A stretch of 64,000 bases of DNA from Vibrio agarivorans (GCF_030409635.1 NZ_JAUFQF010000004.1:2452241-2516240), one strand, 5' to 3'; shown: positions 18,814 to 28,620, counted from the stretch's first letter. Program-made: numbers and translations. Notes: generated by a model from the letters alone, not told the origin.

Positions 18814-19323
18814 ATGCTTTCTCGAACTTTACGCCAAATTAACGCCACAGTCTTACTTCTTACCTGCTTACTCTTTTCGGCTACGATTGCCGCTCATGAC
18901 CACGGTATGAAAAAAATGGACATCGTAGATACCGCCGCCCAAAATGGGTCGTTCACTACGCTGGTGGCCGCAGTTAAAGCTGCGGGGCTGGTTGAGATTC
19001 TAAAAGGTGAAGGGCCATTTACGGTGCTGGCCCCAACTGACGAGGCGTTTGCCGCACTGCCGGAAGGTACGATTGACATGCTTTTGATGCCTGAAAACAA
19101 AGACAAGCTCATTGCTATACTAACGTACCATGTGATCCCATCAAAAGCGATGGCTCAAGACGTAGTTAAACTGACATCTGCAGCTACAGTGCAAGGCCAA
19201 GAAGTCGTGATAGCTGTGGCTGGCGATAGTGTGATGGTAAACGACGCTAACGTGGTCGCAACCGATGTGGTAACCAGTAATGGCGTCATTCACGTGATTG
19301 ATAAAGTGCTCATGCCGCAGTAA
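18814..19323 (+). CDS. Secreted fasciclin (FAS1) domain protein
   Basis: 169 residues. The signal peptide is about residues 1-27 (hydrophobic run ending in ATIAAHD). A single FAS1 domain fills 35-168: the H1-like motif GPFTVLAPTDEAFAALPEGT and the later YHVIPSKAM and NGVIHVIDKVLMP strands are clear. FAS1 proteins are adhesion or surface proteins; the role here is unknown. It has its own terminator downstream. Confidence 0.93.
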   Translation: MLSRTLRQINATVLLLTCLLFSATIAAHDHGMKKMDIVDTAAQNGSFTTLVAAVKAAGLVEILKGEGPFTVLAPTDEAFAALPEGTIDMLLMPENKDKLIAILTYHVIPSKAMAQDVVKLTSAATVQGQEVVIAVAGDSVMVNDANVVATDVVTSNGVIHVIDKVLMPQ

Positions 19324-19396
19324 GCCAACTCAGGAAAAATGTTGCCCTGTCTAATCAAACTAGTCATGGTTTATGTTAGCAGATTAGGTGATAGAC

Positions 19397-19423
19397 GAGG
19401 ACGTGTGAACGTCCTCTTTTTTT
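19397..19423 (+). terminator. Terminator after the fasciclin gene
   Basis: A perfect 7-bp stem GAGGACG/CGTCCTC, 6-nt loop and seven T. Confidence 0.9.
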
Positions 19424-19435
19424 GAGTCCGTAGAT

Positions 19436-20371
19436 TCACTCACACGTTACAGAATAGAGAACACGTGAGTGCGGTATTTGCTTGGAGACTTGCTCTAATA
19501 CTGCCGGATACACATAGATACAGACATTGTTTTCAGTTAACTCTGCAAGTCGCATAGCAATATCCGTCTCTGTTTGATAAGGCTCTCTGTCGGCATCGCG
19601 TCTAGCTATATCTACAAAAGCATAATCACATTCAGTAGGGTAAAGCACCATTTCAGCTTTTTGCAGGGCTTGCAGCGTTCGCAGGCTAATCAAATCAACT
19701 GCCGCAGGTAACTCAATTAGCGTAACACTTCCTGACTTCTTAAGTCCGTCTTCAAGTTGTTTCTGATAAACCTGCTCTAGCTGTTCAATTTGCGTTGCGG
19801 CAAGCACTTCTGGCTCAGAAAAAAAACGTTCCCAGAACATTCTACGCAAATCGACAGATGGCAAAACACGTTTTATATCGTCGCGCTTACTCGCTCCAAA
19901 TGCTGCTAGTAGTCCAGTATTTTGTGCTAAATTGGCCTCGACAGACTGTCGAATATTCCGCACTAAAACGGGTGACGCTCCGCCACTAGAGATAGCAATT
20001 TGGATATCACCACGCACAATCATCGACGGAGTAATAAAGTCGCAGTAAGGCTGATCATCGACCACATTAACGATCAAGTTCAAACTTTTCGCATCTTTAT
20101 GAACAGCGTGATTCACTTGATTTTGATTAGTAGTTGCCCAAACTTGCAGTAAGTCCGGCGATAAATATTCAGGTCTGTATTCATCTTGAACCCACTCGCA
20201 TTGCCCTTGTTCAACACACGTTTGAAGATAACGGTCGAGCTTAGGTGAGACGATAGTGATACAAGCTCTTGCTTTGATTAACGCCTCTATCTTTCGACAC
20301 GCCACTTCACCCCCGCCCACTACCAATACGGGCTTCCCTTCCAACTTCATAAATAGAGGAAAATACTGCAT
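19436..20371 (-). CDS. CysG-like siroheme protein: precorrin-2 dehydrogenase/ferrochelatase with a vestigial methylase domain
   Basis: 311 residues. The N-terminal 1-210 carry the CysG-B module: NAD-binding VLVVGGGEVACRKIEAL, then TTNQNQVNHAVHKDA, DFITPSMIVRGDIQIAISSGGASPVL-like text (split here by position) and the dimerisation helices. Residues 220-311 align only with the start of the uroporphyrinogen methylase domain; the SAM loop GAGPGDxxLLT reads ELPAAVDLISL, and most of the domain is missing, although RRDADRE survives. It probably oxidises and chelates precorrin-2 but cannot methylate uroporphyrinogen. Confidence 0.85.
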   Translation of the reverse strand: MQYFPLFMKLEGKPVLVVGGGEVACRKIEALIKARACITIVSPKLDRYLQTCVEQGQCEWVQDEYRPEYLSPDLLQVWATTNQNQVNHAVHKDAKSLNLIVNVVDDQPYCDFITPSMIVRGDIQIAISSGGASPVLVRNIRQSVEANLAQNTGLLAAFGASKRDDIKRVLPSVDLRRMFWERFFSEPEVLAATQIEQLEQVYQKQLEDGLKKSGSVTLIELPAAVDLISLRTLQALQKAEMVLYPTECDYAFVDIARRDADREPYQTETDIAMRLAELTENNVCIYVYPAVLEQVSKQIPHSRVLYSVTCE

Positions 20372-20831
20372 TTAAATTTACCGTCCTTCTTTAGGTGCTA
20401 ATAACAGTTATTGTTCAATTTGGTGCATTTTTTGTCATAAAAGTACGTTATAAAAAGATCTTCAACCAAATTTTAAGCATTTAACGTGATTAATCTCTAG
20501 TCTTATATTCTGCACTAAAACAAAACTCATCAGAGCTGTTTGATTACAGTGCAAGATCGCAATGCACCATGTTGGTTCAATGTTGCACTATTTACATTAC
20601 ACTAACAATTGTTCATGCTAGATTGCACAGCTTTGGTGAGACATCTCGAAAACCTTTTTAAATTTAGTTGTTTGAGAAAATCAAAAACCTTACCTACGCT
20701 TAAATTGCTTTTTGCATTGTATGCAACTTGCAATGACCTGACAAAAATACTTAATGCTTACACACAACATTTATTCAGGATTTTGTTTCAGGCTTGCACT
20801 GAAATGTACGGAAATAACAGGAAGGATACAC
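20372..20831. promoter_or_regulatory. 460-bp divergent intergenic region upstream of aapJ
   Basis: AT-rich region between the CysG-like gene and aapJ. It has repeated TTGCA/TGCAA words and should contain both promoters. I find no convincing coding sequence and no certain operator; a GG-N10-GT sequence near 20419 is too weak to call a sigma-54 site. Confidence 0.4.
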
Positions 20832-21860
20832 ATGACTAAGAAACTCTCCTTGATTGCGTCTGCTGTTGTGGCTTCGACTGCTCTACTTTCTTCAAACGCT
20901 TTCGCGGCTGAAGCGACACTAGAAAAAGTTACCAAACAGGGTTTCGTCTCTTGTGGTGTGAGTACCGGTCTACCCGGTTTCTCTAACCCGAACTCAAAAG
21001 GCGAATGGGAAGGTATCGACGTAGAGTATTGTCAAGCGCTAGCAGCGGCTGTACTTGGTGATAAAACAAAAGTGAAATACGTTCCATTAACAGCAAAAGA
21101 ACGCTTCACTGCACTTCAGTCTGGTGAGATTGATGTGTTGTCACGTAACACAACTTGGACGTTGCACCGTGACACTGCACTGGGCCTAAACTTTGTCGGC
21201 GTTAACTACTACGACGGTCAAGGCTTTATGGTTAAAAAAGATCTTGGCGTTTCTAGTGCCAAAGAGCTTGATGGTGCGGCAGTCTGTGTTCAGTCTGGTA
21301 CAACAACCGAACTGAACCTAGCTGATTACTTCCGTAACGAAGGTATGTCATACAAACCCGTCGTATTTGATACGGCAGCGCAAACTTCTAAAGGTTTCGA
21401 TGCGGGTCGTTGTGACGTACTAACCACCGACCAATCTGGTCTGTACGGTCTACGCTTAAACCTTGCTGACCCAAGTTCAGCCGTTGTACTACCAGAAATC
21501 ATTTCGAAAGAGCCACTAGGCCCAGTTGTTCGTCAAGGCGACGACCAGTGGTTCAATATCGCTAAGTGGACACTATTCGCAATGGTTAACGCAGAAGAGT
21601 ACGGTATTACCTCGGCAAATGCTGATGAAATGCTTAAGTCTACGGATCCAAACATCAAACGCATCCTAGGTGTTGACGGTCCTCAAGGTAAAGGCCTTGG
21701 TATCCGTGATGACTGGGGTTATCAAGTTATCAAGCAAGTGGGTAACTACGGTGAGAGCTTTGAGCGTACGGTTGGTACGGGTTCTCCACTAGAAATCTCG
21801 CGTGGTGTTAACGCGTTATGGAATAAAGGCGGCTTCATGTATGCGCCTCCTCTACGCTAA
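20832..21860 (+). CDS. aapJ: General L-amino-acid ABC transporter, periplasmic binding protein
   Basis: 342 residues from the ATG at 20832, which follows AGGAAGG; the longer frame lacks a ribosome site. The signal peptide is 1-24, ending NAFA. The mature protein shows family motifs CGVSTGLPGFSNPN, GIDVEYCQALAAAVLGD, VLSRNTTWTLHRD and DGQGFMVKKDLG. It delivers broad-range L-amino acids to the AapQM permease. A hairpin between aapJ and aapQ probably makes this first gene the most highly expressed. Confidence 0.95.
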   Translation: MTKKLSLIASAVVASTALLSSNAFAAEATLEKVTKQGFVSCGVSTGLPGFSNPNSKGEWEGIDVEYCQALAAAVLGDKTKVKYVPLTAKERFTALQSGEIDVLSRNTTWTLHRDTALGLNFVGVNYYDGQGFMVKKDLGVSSAKELDGAAVCVQSGTTTELNLADYFRNEGMSYKPVVFDTAAQTSKGFDAGRCDVLTTDQSGLYGLRLNLADPSSAVVLPEIISKEPLGPVVRQGDDQWFNIAKWTLFAMVNAEEYGITSANADEMLKSTDPNIKRILGVDGPQGKGLGIRDDWGYQVIKQVGNYGESFERTVGTGSPLEISRGVNALWNKGGFMYAPPLR

Positions 21861-21894
21861 GTTAGTTTAAGTTTTGCCAAGATAATAATTATAT

Positions 21895-21917
21895 GGGGCG
21901 GCTTTGCTGCCCCTTTT
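21895..21917 (+). terminator. Attenuating hairpin between aapJ and aapQ
   Basis: A GGGGCGGC/GCTGCCCC stem with one wobble pair, 3-nt loop and four T. The short T tract suggests partial termination, which fits a need for excess binding protein. Confidence 0.65.
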
Positions 21918-21977
21918 ATCAAGCGCTCTGTCCCCTCTTTATATGAGGGTTTCAAATGGACTTGAGGTTACAGTTGT

Positions 21978-23183
21978 ATGAAAACCACTAATGTCGAAAA
22001 TTCGACGTCCAATAGTGCGTCGAAATCGGGCTCTAATATTCTATATAACCCCACCTTTCGCTCGGTTACTTTCCAAATACTCGCCATTGTCGGGTTAATC
22101 TTTTTCTTCTACACCATCGTAAATAACGCCCTCACCAACCTTGAATCTCGTGGTATTGCCACAGGTTTTGGCTTTTTGGATCAAGAAGCGGGTTTTGGTA
22201 TCGGTCTTACGTTGGTCGAATATGATGAGACTTTCTCCTACGGACGAACGTTTATCGTCGGGCTACTTAATACAGCTCTCGTTTCTGTATTGGGTATTAT
22301 TCTTGCCACCGTACTCGGTTTTACAATCGGTATCGCACGACTTTCTTCCAACTGGCTCGTGAGCCGAATGGCAGCGGTCTACATCGAGATTTTCCGTAAC
22401 ATCCCATTGTTGCTGCAGATCTTCTTCTGGTATTTCGCGGTATTGCAGGTATTGCCCTCCCCTCGACAAAGCTTGAGCTTGGGTGAAGCCATATTTCTTA
22501 ATGTACGTGGCCTTTATTTCCCAGCTCCAGTCTTTAATCAAGGCAGTGGCTTGGTGATTGGCGCACTCATCGTGGGTGTTATTCTCACTTTAGGCATCAG
22601 CGTTTGGGCAAAGAACAAGCAAAAACTAACAGGTCAGCAAACACCGCTTGCGCGTATTGCCGTTGCTTTATGCGTTGTTGTGCCTGTGATCGCTTATTTC
22701 GTTGCAGGGCAGCCAATAAGTTGGGATTATCCCGCGCTAAAAGGTTTTAACTTCCGTGGTGGCATTAGCATCATTCCTGAACTTGCTGCACTGCTTCTGG
22801 CACTAAGTATCTATACCGCCTCGTTCATTGCTGAAATCGTTCGTTCTGGTATCAATGCGGTTAACCATGGCCAAACAGAAGCGGCAATGTCGCTTGGCTT
22901 GCCTCGTTCACGCACATTAAAACTCATTGTCATACCTCAGGCATTGCGAATCATCATCCCTCCACTCACTAGCCAATATTTGAACTTAACAAAGAACTCA
23001 TCGCTTGCGATGGCCATTGGCTATCCAGATCTCGTTTCAGTGTTCGCAGGAACGACACTCAACCAAACGGGACAGGCGATTGAGATCATTGCGATGACCA
23101 TGGCAGTCTATCTGTCGTTAAGTTTAATTACATCGGCACTGATGAACCTATACAACCGTAAAGTTGCCTTGGTGGAGAGATAA
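21978..23183 (+). CDS. aapQ: General L-amino-acid ABC transporter permease AapQ
   Basis: 401 residues with about eight membrane helices. It has the polar-amino-acid permease EAA loop (QTEAAMSLGLPRSRTLKLIV) and the upstream LEIFRNIPLLLQIFFWY-type segment. It pairs with AapM in the inner membrane. The next gene starts 2 nt after its stop codon begins a new codon phase, so translation is coupled. Confidence 0.94.
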   Translation: MKTTNVENSTSNSASKSGSNILYNPTFRSVTFQILAIVGLIFFFYTIVNNALTNLESRGIATGFGFLDQEAGFGIGLTLVEYDETFSYGRTFIVGLLNTALVSVLGIILATVLGFTIGIARLSSNWLVSRMAAVYIEIFRNIPLLLQIFFWYFAVLQVLPSPRQSLSLGEAIFLNVRGLYFPAPVFNQGSGLVIGALIVGVILTLGISVWAKNKQKLTGQQTPLARIAVALCVVVPVIAYFVAGQPISWDYPALKGFNFRGGISIIPELAALLLALSIYTASFIAEIVRSGINAVNHGQTEAAMSLGLPRSRTLKLIVIPQALRIIIPPLTSQYLNLTKNSSLAMAIGYPDLVSVFAGTTLNQTGQAIEIIAMTMAVYLSLSLITSALMNLYNRKVALVER

Positions 23184-23184
23184 T

Positions 23185-24282
23185 ATGAAAGTACATCAAT
23201 TTCAGCCAGATCTTCCACCGCCGGCTAATACGGTGGGTGTTGTTGGCTGGTTAAAGCGCAATCTGTTTAATGGACCTGTTAATTCCGTCGTAACATTAGT
23301 TCTTGCCTACTTTGTCATTTCCCTTTTATGGACGACCATCGACTGGGCAATACTCAAAGCCGATTGGGTCGGAGAAACGCGTGATGCATGTTCACGAGAA
23401 GGGGCTTGTTGGGTCTTCATTAGCGTGCGTTGGCAACAGTTCATGTATGGGTTCTATCCTGAAGCAGAATTGTGGCGCCCTCGCATTTTCTACGCAACCT
23501 TAGCAGTTTTCACTGTTTTATTGGCCTATGAAAAAACGCCAAAACGCACGTGGATCTTCCTATTTTTCGTTAATATCTATCCATTCATTATTGCAGCACT
23601 TCTTTACGGTGGCGTATTTGGACTTGAAGTGGTTGAAACGCACCGTTGGGGTGGCTTGCTAGTGACGCTCATCATTGCGCTAGTGGGTATTGTTGTTTCA
23701 CTCCCTATCGGTGTCGCGCTGGCGTTAGGTCGCCGTTCCGATATGCCGATTATACGCAGTATTTGTACTGTCTATATTGAAGTTTGGCGAGGCGTCCCCC
23801 TTATCACCGTTCTGTTCATGGCTTCGGTTATGCTGCCGCTCTTCTTAGCCGAAGGCGCAGACACAGACAAATTGATTCGAGCCTTAATCGGTGTGGTGAT
23901 GTTCAGTGCCGCTTATATGGCAGAGGTGGTGCGTGGTGGTTTGCAAGCCATTCCAAAAGGACAATATGAAGCAGCTGATGCCTTGGGGTTAAGCTACTGG
24001 AAGAAAACGGGGCTCATCATTCTTCCACAAGCCCTAAAAATTACCATTCCTTCTATTGTGAACACTTTCATTGGCTTGTTTAAAGACACCAGCCTCGTAC
24101 TCATCATCGGTATGTTTGATGTATTGGGCATTGGTCAGGCTGCAAATACCGACCCAGAGTGGTTAGGTTTTGCTACAGAAAGTTATATATTTGTTGGGTT
24201 AGTGTTCTGGATATTCTGTTTCGGCATGTCGAGATACTCGATTTGGCTCGAAAACAAACTGCATACCGGTCACAAACGATAA
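23185..24282 (+). CDS. aapM: General L-amino-acid ABC transporter permease AapM
   Basis: 365 residues from the ATG at 23185, one base after the aapQ stop. It has several membrane helices, the EAA-type loop [20 protein letters not shown] and [17 protein letters not shown]. It forms the heterodimeric permease with AapQ. The upstream in-frame Met inside aapQ is rejected because it would add seven unrelated residues. Confidence 0.94.
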   Translation: MKVHQFQPDLPPPANTVGVVGWLKRNLFNGPVNSVVTLVLAYFVISLLWTTIDWAILKADWVGETRDACSREGACWVFISVRWQQFMYGFYPEAELWRPRIFYATLAVFTVLLAYEKTPKRTWIFLFFVNIYPFIIAALLYGGVFGLEVVETHRWGGLLVTLIIALVGIVVSLPIGVALALGRRSDMPIIRSICTVYIEVWRGVPLITVLFMASVMLPLFLAEGADTDKLIRALIGVVMFSAAYMAEVVRGGLQAIPKGQYEAADALGLSYWKKTGLIILPQALKITIPSIVNTFIGLFKDTSLVLIIGMFDVLGIGQAANTDPEWLGFATESYIFVGLVFWIFCFGMSRYSIWLENKLHTGHKR

Positions 24283-24301
24283 AGAAACTCAGGGACGTAT
24301 T

Positions 24302-25048
24302 ATGACACAACAAGATTTAGTAATTGAAATCAATGACATGAACAAGTGGTACGGTGAGTTTCATGTTCTGAAAAACATTAACCTCCAAGTAAAGAAAGGC
24401 GAAAAAATCGTTATCTGTGGCCCATCAGGCTCAGGTAAGTCTACAATGATTCGCTGTATCAACCGTTTAGAAGAGCATCAGAAAGGACAAATCGTTGTTT
24501 CTGGTAATGAACTGACGGAAGATCTGAAAAACATCGAGGCCGTTCGTCGTGAAGTCGGTATGTGTTTTCAGCACTTTAACCTCTTCCCCCACCTTACGGT
24601 TCTTGAAAACTGCACTCTGGCGCCGATTTGGGTCAAGAAAATGCCGAAAGAGGAAGCAGAAGAGATCGCCATGAAATACTTAGAGCGCGTGAAGATTCCA
24701 GATCAAGCCGATAAATACCCAGGGCAACTTTCGGGTGGTCAGCAGCAACGTGTAGCGATTGCACGCTCTTTGTGTATGAATCCTCAAGTGATGCTGTTTG
24801 ATGAACCGACATCAGCACTTGACCCTGAAATGGTACGGGAAGTGCTCGATGTTATGGTAGAGCTTGCAGACGAAGGGATGACCATGCTCTGCGTGACCCA
24901 CGAAATGGGTTTTGCCAAAGAGGTTGCAGACCGAGTCATCTTCATGGATGCAGGTGAAATCATCGAAGAAAACAACCCCGTAGACTTCTTTGAGAACCCG
25001 CAGTCGGATAGAACGCAAAACTTCTTAGCGCAGATTTTGCATCATTAA
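24302..25048 (+). CDS. aapP: General L-amino-acid ABC transporter ATPase AapP
   Basis: 248 residues with the complete ABC ATPase set: Walker [11 protein letters not shown]-loop [12 protein letters not shown], signature LSGGQQQR, Walker [13 protein letters not shown] and switch H in CVTHEMG. It powers amino-acid import by AapQM. It is the last gene of the aapJQMP operon, 19 bp after aapM. Confidence 0.96.
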   Translation: MTQQDLVIEINDMNKWYGEFHVLKNINLQVKKGEKIVICGPSGSGKSTMIRCINRLEEHQKGQIVVSGNELTEDLKNIEAVRREVGMCFQHFNLFPHLTVLENCTLAPIWVKKMPKEEAEEIAMKYLERVKIPDQADKYPGQLSGGQQQRVAIARSLCMNPQVMLFDEPTSALDPEMVREVLDVMVELADEGMTMLCVTHEMGFAKEVADRVIFMDAGEIIEENNPVDFFENPQSDRTQNFLAQILHH

Positions 25049-25058
25049 CCAAACTCAA

Positions 25059-25096
25059 GGCTGAAGGAAGAAGGATCAATCCTTCTTCCTTCAGCC
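25059..25096. repeat. Long perfect hairpin, candidate dispersed palindromic element
   Basis: A 17-bp perfect inverted repeat (GGCTGAAGGAAGAAGGA arms) with a 4-nt loop, 10 bp after aapP. No T tract follows, so it is not a standard terminator. Its arm closely resembles the hairpin at 28181-28226. Confidence 0.7.
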
Positions 25097-25347
25097 TATC
25101 TGCTTCGACTCTGACAAACATCGAATTCACTACGCAAAATGTATTTTGCAACGCCTTTATCCTTAAGTCACACCCTGTTACAACTCAGTAACGATTAGAA
25201 AGACCATTTCCATTATCATTAACCAATTGATCCTTAGTTGCATTTTGTGGCTAATAAATAATACCCCTATTGGTTTTGGGCTTGATTTTTTCAAGCTTTA
25301 CCCCCATAAAGGGAGTAAATAACTATCATTCTTTTACGAGGAAGATT

Positions 25348-26010
25348 ATGAACAACCCTATGTTTAGCCGTACAGCGACTCAAGAGAGTGCTCTACAAAC
25401 GAACAAAGTACTGCGCAACACCTACGCTCTACTTTCAATGACACTGCTTTGGTCAGCAGTTGTTGCTGCATTTTCAATGGCAATGAACCTACCTCGCCCA
25501 GGTCTAATCCTGATGCTGGTTGGTTTTTATGGCTTACTATTCCTAACAGAGAAGAACCGTAACAACAGCATGGGTCTTGTCTTTACATTCCTATTTACTG
25601 GCTTCCTAGGTTACACAACAGGCCCTATCCTTAGCATGTACATCGGTGCTGGTATGGGTGATGTGGTTCTGACTGCTCTAGGTGGCACAGCACTGGCATT
25701 TATGGGTGCATCAGCTTACGCACTAACAACTAAGCGCGACTTATCATTCCTAAACGGTATGCTAATGGCTGGCTTCGTTGTGCTTCTAGTGGGCATGGTA
25801 GCGAACATCTTCCTACAGATGCCGATGCTATACCTAGCAATGAGCGCGATGTTCATCCTGTTCTCAACAGGCGTGATTCTACTAACAACGCAATCTATCA
25901 TTCGTGGTGGTGAGACAAACTACATCTCAGCAACGGTTAGCCTATACGTATCGCTATACAACATCTTCATCAGCCTGCTAAGCATCCTAGGTGTGATGAA
26001 CGACGACTAA
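25348..26010 (+). CDS. Bax inhibitor-1 / YccA-family membrane protein
   Basis: 220 residues from the ATG at 25348, preceded by GAGGAAG; upstream in-frame codons are rejected. About seven membrane helices follow a short N-terminus (MNNPMFSRTATQESAL). The E. coli member YccA inhibits FtsH-dependent degradation of membrane proteins; others are pH-sensitive calcium leak channels. Location before tusE matches the yccA-tusE neighbourhood of enterobacteria. Confidence 0.92.
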   Translation: MNNPMFSRTATQESALQTNKVLRNTYALLSMTLLWSAVVAAFSMAMNLPRPGLILMLVGFYGLLFLTEKNRNNSMGLVFTFLFTGFLGYTTGPILSMYIGAGMGDVVLTALGGTALAFMGASAYALTTKRDLSFLNGMLMAGFVVLLVGMVANIFLQMPMLYLAMSAMFILFSTGVILLTTQSIIRGGETNYISATVSLYVSLYNIFISLLSILGVMNDD

Positions 26011-26034
26011 TCTCAACGATTACTCTCAAATTCA

Positions 26035-26060
26035 AGCCCGAGCATTTGCTCGGGCTTTTT
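26035..26060 (+). terminator. Terminator after the BI-1 gene
   Basis: A 9-bp perfect stem AGCCCGAGC/GCTCGGGCT with a 4-nt loop and five T. Confidence 0.92.
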
Positions 26061-26122
26061 GTTTTCAATCACTTCAATAGGGTTTACACTTGCGAAGTGT
26101 CACACTAATACCCTGATGAATT

Positions 26123-26452
26123 ATGTTTGTATTTAAAGAGAAACAGATCGAAACCGACGCACAAGGCTACCTGCTCAACCACACTGATTGGCAGCCAGAA
26201 ATGATTGAAGTGCTAGCAGAAATGGAAGGTATTGAGCTAACCGAAGCACACCTAGAAGTGGTGCATTTCGTACGTGACTTCTATGAAGAGTTTAACACCT
26301 CACCTGCAGTACGTATGCTCGTCAAAGCGATGGAAAAGAAACACGGCCCAGAAAAAGGCAACAGTAAATACCTGTTTAAGCTATTTAAGCAAGGGCCTGC
26401 AAAGCAAGCAACGAAGCTTGCAGGATTACCTAAGCCGGCGAAATGCCTATAA
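26123..26452 (+). CDS. tusE: Sulfurtransferase TusE (DsrC family)
   Basis: 109 residues. It takes sulfur from TusD in the relay TusA-TusBCD-TusE-MnmA that makes 2-thiouridine at the tRNA wobble base. The catalytic penultimate Cys108 (PKPAKCL) is present, as are [20 protein letters not shown] and [15 protein letters not shown]. Length equals that of E. coli TusE. Confidence 0.96.
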   Translation: MFVFKEKQIETDAQGYLLNHTDWQPEMIEVLAEMEGIELTEAHLEVVHFVRDFYEEFNTSPAVRMLVKAMEKKHGPEKGNSKYLFKLFKQGPAKQATKLAGLPKPAKCL

Positions 26453-26468
26453 TACTTAAGTTACCGCG

Positions 26469-26501
26469 TCACTAAGAGCGTCAAATTGACGGCCTTAGTG
26501 A
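26469..26501. terminator. Hairpin between convergent tusE and acylphosphatase genes
   Basis: About 15 bp of near-perfect inverted repeat (TCACTAAG and CTTAGTGA outer arms, one mismatch) with a 3-nt loop. It lies between two stop codons on opposite strands and could serve both. No long T tract. Confidence 0.5.
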
Positions 26502-26537
26502 CTATAATGTTTGGTGGCTATAGTTCTAGCGAGTTAG

Positions 26538-26810
26538 TTATTGAATCTCGAACCCTCTCATTTCTATCAATGCGACCTGCTCACTCACGACCGAATCAAC
26601 CGAGGCGGTTCTAGGCCCAGCACTCAGCCACATTTCGAGTTGCTCTACAGCACCATCGTCACCTGTTGCCAACACCTCTACGTTGCCATTCGCAAGATTT
26701 CGCGCATATCCGTTTAAACCAAGCTTTAAACCTTCATGACAGGTGTGATAACGAAACCCAACCCCTTGCACCACTCCAGATACAATAAACTTACGCGATA
26801 TGTGTGACAT
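26538..26810 (-). CDS. acyP: Acylphosphatase (YccX type)
   Basis: 90 residues, standard for the family. It hydrolyses carboxyl-phosphate bonds in small molecules such as acetyl phosphate. The phosphate loop GVVQGVGFRYHT contains the catalytic Arg, and GYARNLANG contains the catalytic Asn. It sits beside tusE and rlmI as in enterobacteria (yccX/yccW). Confidence 0.95.
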   Translation of the reverse strand: MSHISRKFIVSGVVQGVGFRYHTCHEGLKLGLNGYARNLANGNVEVLATGDDGAVEQLEMWLSAGPRTASVDSVVSEQVALIEMRGFEIQ

Positions 26811-26980
26811 GTAGCCCCCGACTTAGTCTGTTTTCATGCATTAATTGTAGAAGCTATAGAAGATTCTTCCCATCTAGCCTCAATTTAGAGTGAGATCAGC
26901 CTCATACCTTGCTTTTGTTCTAAGCTTTATACAAAATAGCCGACCATTTTCCCCATCACTGTTCAATTACGAGTTCACTT

Positions 26981-28174
26981 ATGAAACCAGCGATTTATCT
27001 TACACGCGGTCGTGAAAAATCACTTCAACGTCGTCACCCTTGGATCTTCTCACGCGGTATCGAGCGAGTTGAAGGCGAACCACAGCTTGGGGAAACCGTT
27101 GATGTATACAGCTTTAAAGGGCGATGGCTCGCTAAAGCTGCTTATTCGCCAAATTCTCAAATCCGTGCCCGCGTTTGGTCATTTGAAAAAAAGGACATTG
27201 ACCAAGCGTTCTTTGAGCAGCGCATTCGTGATGCACTCGTTTTACGTGAAGAAGTTATCAAACGTGATGGTCTAACGGGGTTTCGTCTAATTGCCGCTGA
27301 AAATGATGGCCTACCCGGTGTTACAATTGATAAGTTCGACAACTACCTTGTTTGCCAACTTCTTAGTGCAGGTGCAGATTTGCATCGCGACACATTAGTG
27401 AAGGCTCTTTTAGAAGTCTTCCCTGACTGCAATATCTATGAGCGCTCTGACGTAGCTATCCGCAAGAAAGAAGGCTTAGAAGAAGTAACAGGTGTATTAC
27501 ACGGTGAAATGCCTCCGGCGAATGTATGGATTGAAGAAAACAGCATCAAGATTGGTGTTGATATCCAAAATGGTCATAAAACAGGCTTCTATTTAGACCA
27601 ACGTGACAGCCGTCAGCAATCAATGAAGTACGTGAAAGATAAAGAAGTCTTAAACTGCTTCTCTTACACAGGCGGATTTGGTCTATATGCACTTAAAGGC
27701 AGCGCTTCACGCGTGATAAACGCCGACGTGTCTCAACCTGCTCTTGATAGAGCCAAAGAGAACGCTATTGAAAACGGCTTCGATATCTCTAAGAAACGCG
27801 CTGTATTCTTAAATGCAGACGTGTTCAAGTTGCTGCGTGAATACCGCGATCAAGGTACTAAGTTTGATGTCGTGATCATGGATCCACCAAAGTTTGCAGA
27901 CACCAAAGCACAGCTCAACGGCGCTTGTCGCGGCTACAAAGACATTAACATGCTAGCGATGCAAATTCTTAAACCAGGCGGCACGCTTCTGACATATTCA
28001 TGCTCAGGCCTAATGGACCAAAACCTGTTCCAAAAGATCATTGCTGACGCTGCGGTAGATGCTGGCCGTTCAGTAAAATTCGTAGAGCGTTTTGAGCAAG
28101 CTGCCGATCACCCAACCGATACCGCTTACCCTGAAGGTTTCTACTTGAAAGGGTTTGCTTGTAAGGTTCTATAA
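26981..28174 (+). CDS. rlmI: 23S rRNA m5C1962 methyltransferase RlmI
   Basis: 397 residues. The N-terminal PUA domain (1-75, [16 protein letters not shown]) is followed by the EEHD domain and a Rossmann SAM domain: [38 protein letters not shown] and LLTYSCSG, the last containing the catalytic Cys. It methylates C1962 in 23S rRNA. Expressed alone as far as spacing shows. Confidence 0.96.
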   Translation: MKPAIYLTRGREKSLQRRHPWIFSRGIERVEGEPQLGETVDVYSFKGRWLAKAAYSPNSQIRARVWSFEKKDIDQAFFEQRIRDALVLREEVIKRDGLTGFRLIAAENDGLPGVTIDKFDNYLVCQLLSAGADLHRDTLVKALLEVFPDCNIYERSDVAIRKKEGLEEVTGVLHGEMPPANVWIEENSIKIGVDIQNGHKTGFYLDQRDSRQQSMKYVKDKEVLNCFSYTGGFGLYALKGSASRVINADVSQPALDRAKENAIENGFDISKKRAVFLNADVFKLLREYRDQGTKFDVVIMDPPKFADTKAQLNGACRGYKDINMLAMQILKPGGTLLTYSCSGLMDQNLFQKIIADAAVDAGRSVKFVERFEQAADHPTDTAYPEGFYLKGFACKVL

Positions 28175-28180
28175 AAAATA

Positions 28181-28226
28181 GGATGAAGGTAGAAGGATAG
28201 CGGTTTCGCTCCTTCTACCTTCATCC
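28181..28226. repeat. Second long perfect hairpin of the same type
   Basis: A 17-bp perfect inverted repeat (GGATGAAGGTAGAAGGA arms), 12-nt loop, 6 bp after rlmI. Its arms match the 25059-25096 arms at 15 of 17 positions. No T tract. Confidence 0.7.
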
Positions 28227-28412
28227 TTCCGCCTAAATCACATACTTCAGTTTAAGTTCTCTCAAAACATTCATTTAACAGTGCTGGTGGCACCTATTTC
28301 GCTCATTCCCCCACCAACCTGTTCACAAAAAAATCAAACAGTCACAAAACCTTGATTTTACGCTTGCACCCTTTCATCTGAGCCGTTAATATCCATCTCG
28401 TTCTTAAGGAAT

Positions 28413-28489
28413 GGGTCCGTAGCTCAGTTGGTTAGAGTACTACCTTGACATGGTAGGGGTCGGCGATTCGAGTTCGCCCGGACCCACCA
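28413..28489 (+). tRNA. tRNA-Val(GAC), first copy
   Basis: 77 nt with encoded CCA. The anticodon loop TTGACAT lies between the CTACC/GGTAG stem arms, giving anticodon GAC. The acceptor stem GGGTCCG/CGGACCC is perfect. The part from 28440 on is identical to a second copy at 47875, so its 3' half is probably island-derived. Confidence 0.97.
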
Positions 28490-28602
28490 CTCCTTACTGC
28501 ATAACAATGCAAAAGAACACAATCTGGATCCGTAGCTCAGTTGGTTAGAGTACCGCCTTGACATGGCGGGGGTCGGCGATTCGAGTTCGCCCGGATCCAC
28601 CA
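28440..28602 (+). repeat. Left 163-bp direct repeat (att site) of the tRNA-Val island
   Basis: Identical to 47875-48037. It runs from the 5' arm of the anticodon stem of the first tRNA-Val, through the 36-bp spacer, to the CCA of the second tRNA-Val. The flanking bases differ on both sides, which marks the ends of the repeat. It is the expected product of integrase-mediated insertion into tRNA genes. Confidence 0.9.
28526..28602 (+). tRNA. tRNA-Val(GAC), second copy
   Basis: 77 nt with CCA; acceptor stem GGATCCG/CGGATCC; anticodon stem CCGCC/GGCGG; anticodon GAC. It lies 36 bp after the first copy and shares a terminator. Confidence 0.97.
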
Positions 28603-28620
28603 TATTCGTTCTTATAGAAC

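Noticed and set aside
20410..20430. Possible sigma-54 promoter upstream of aapJ
   Set aside because: GG-N10-GT lacks the required GC at -12 and the consensus context.
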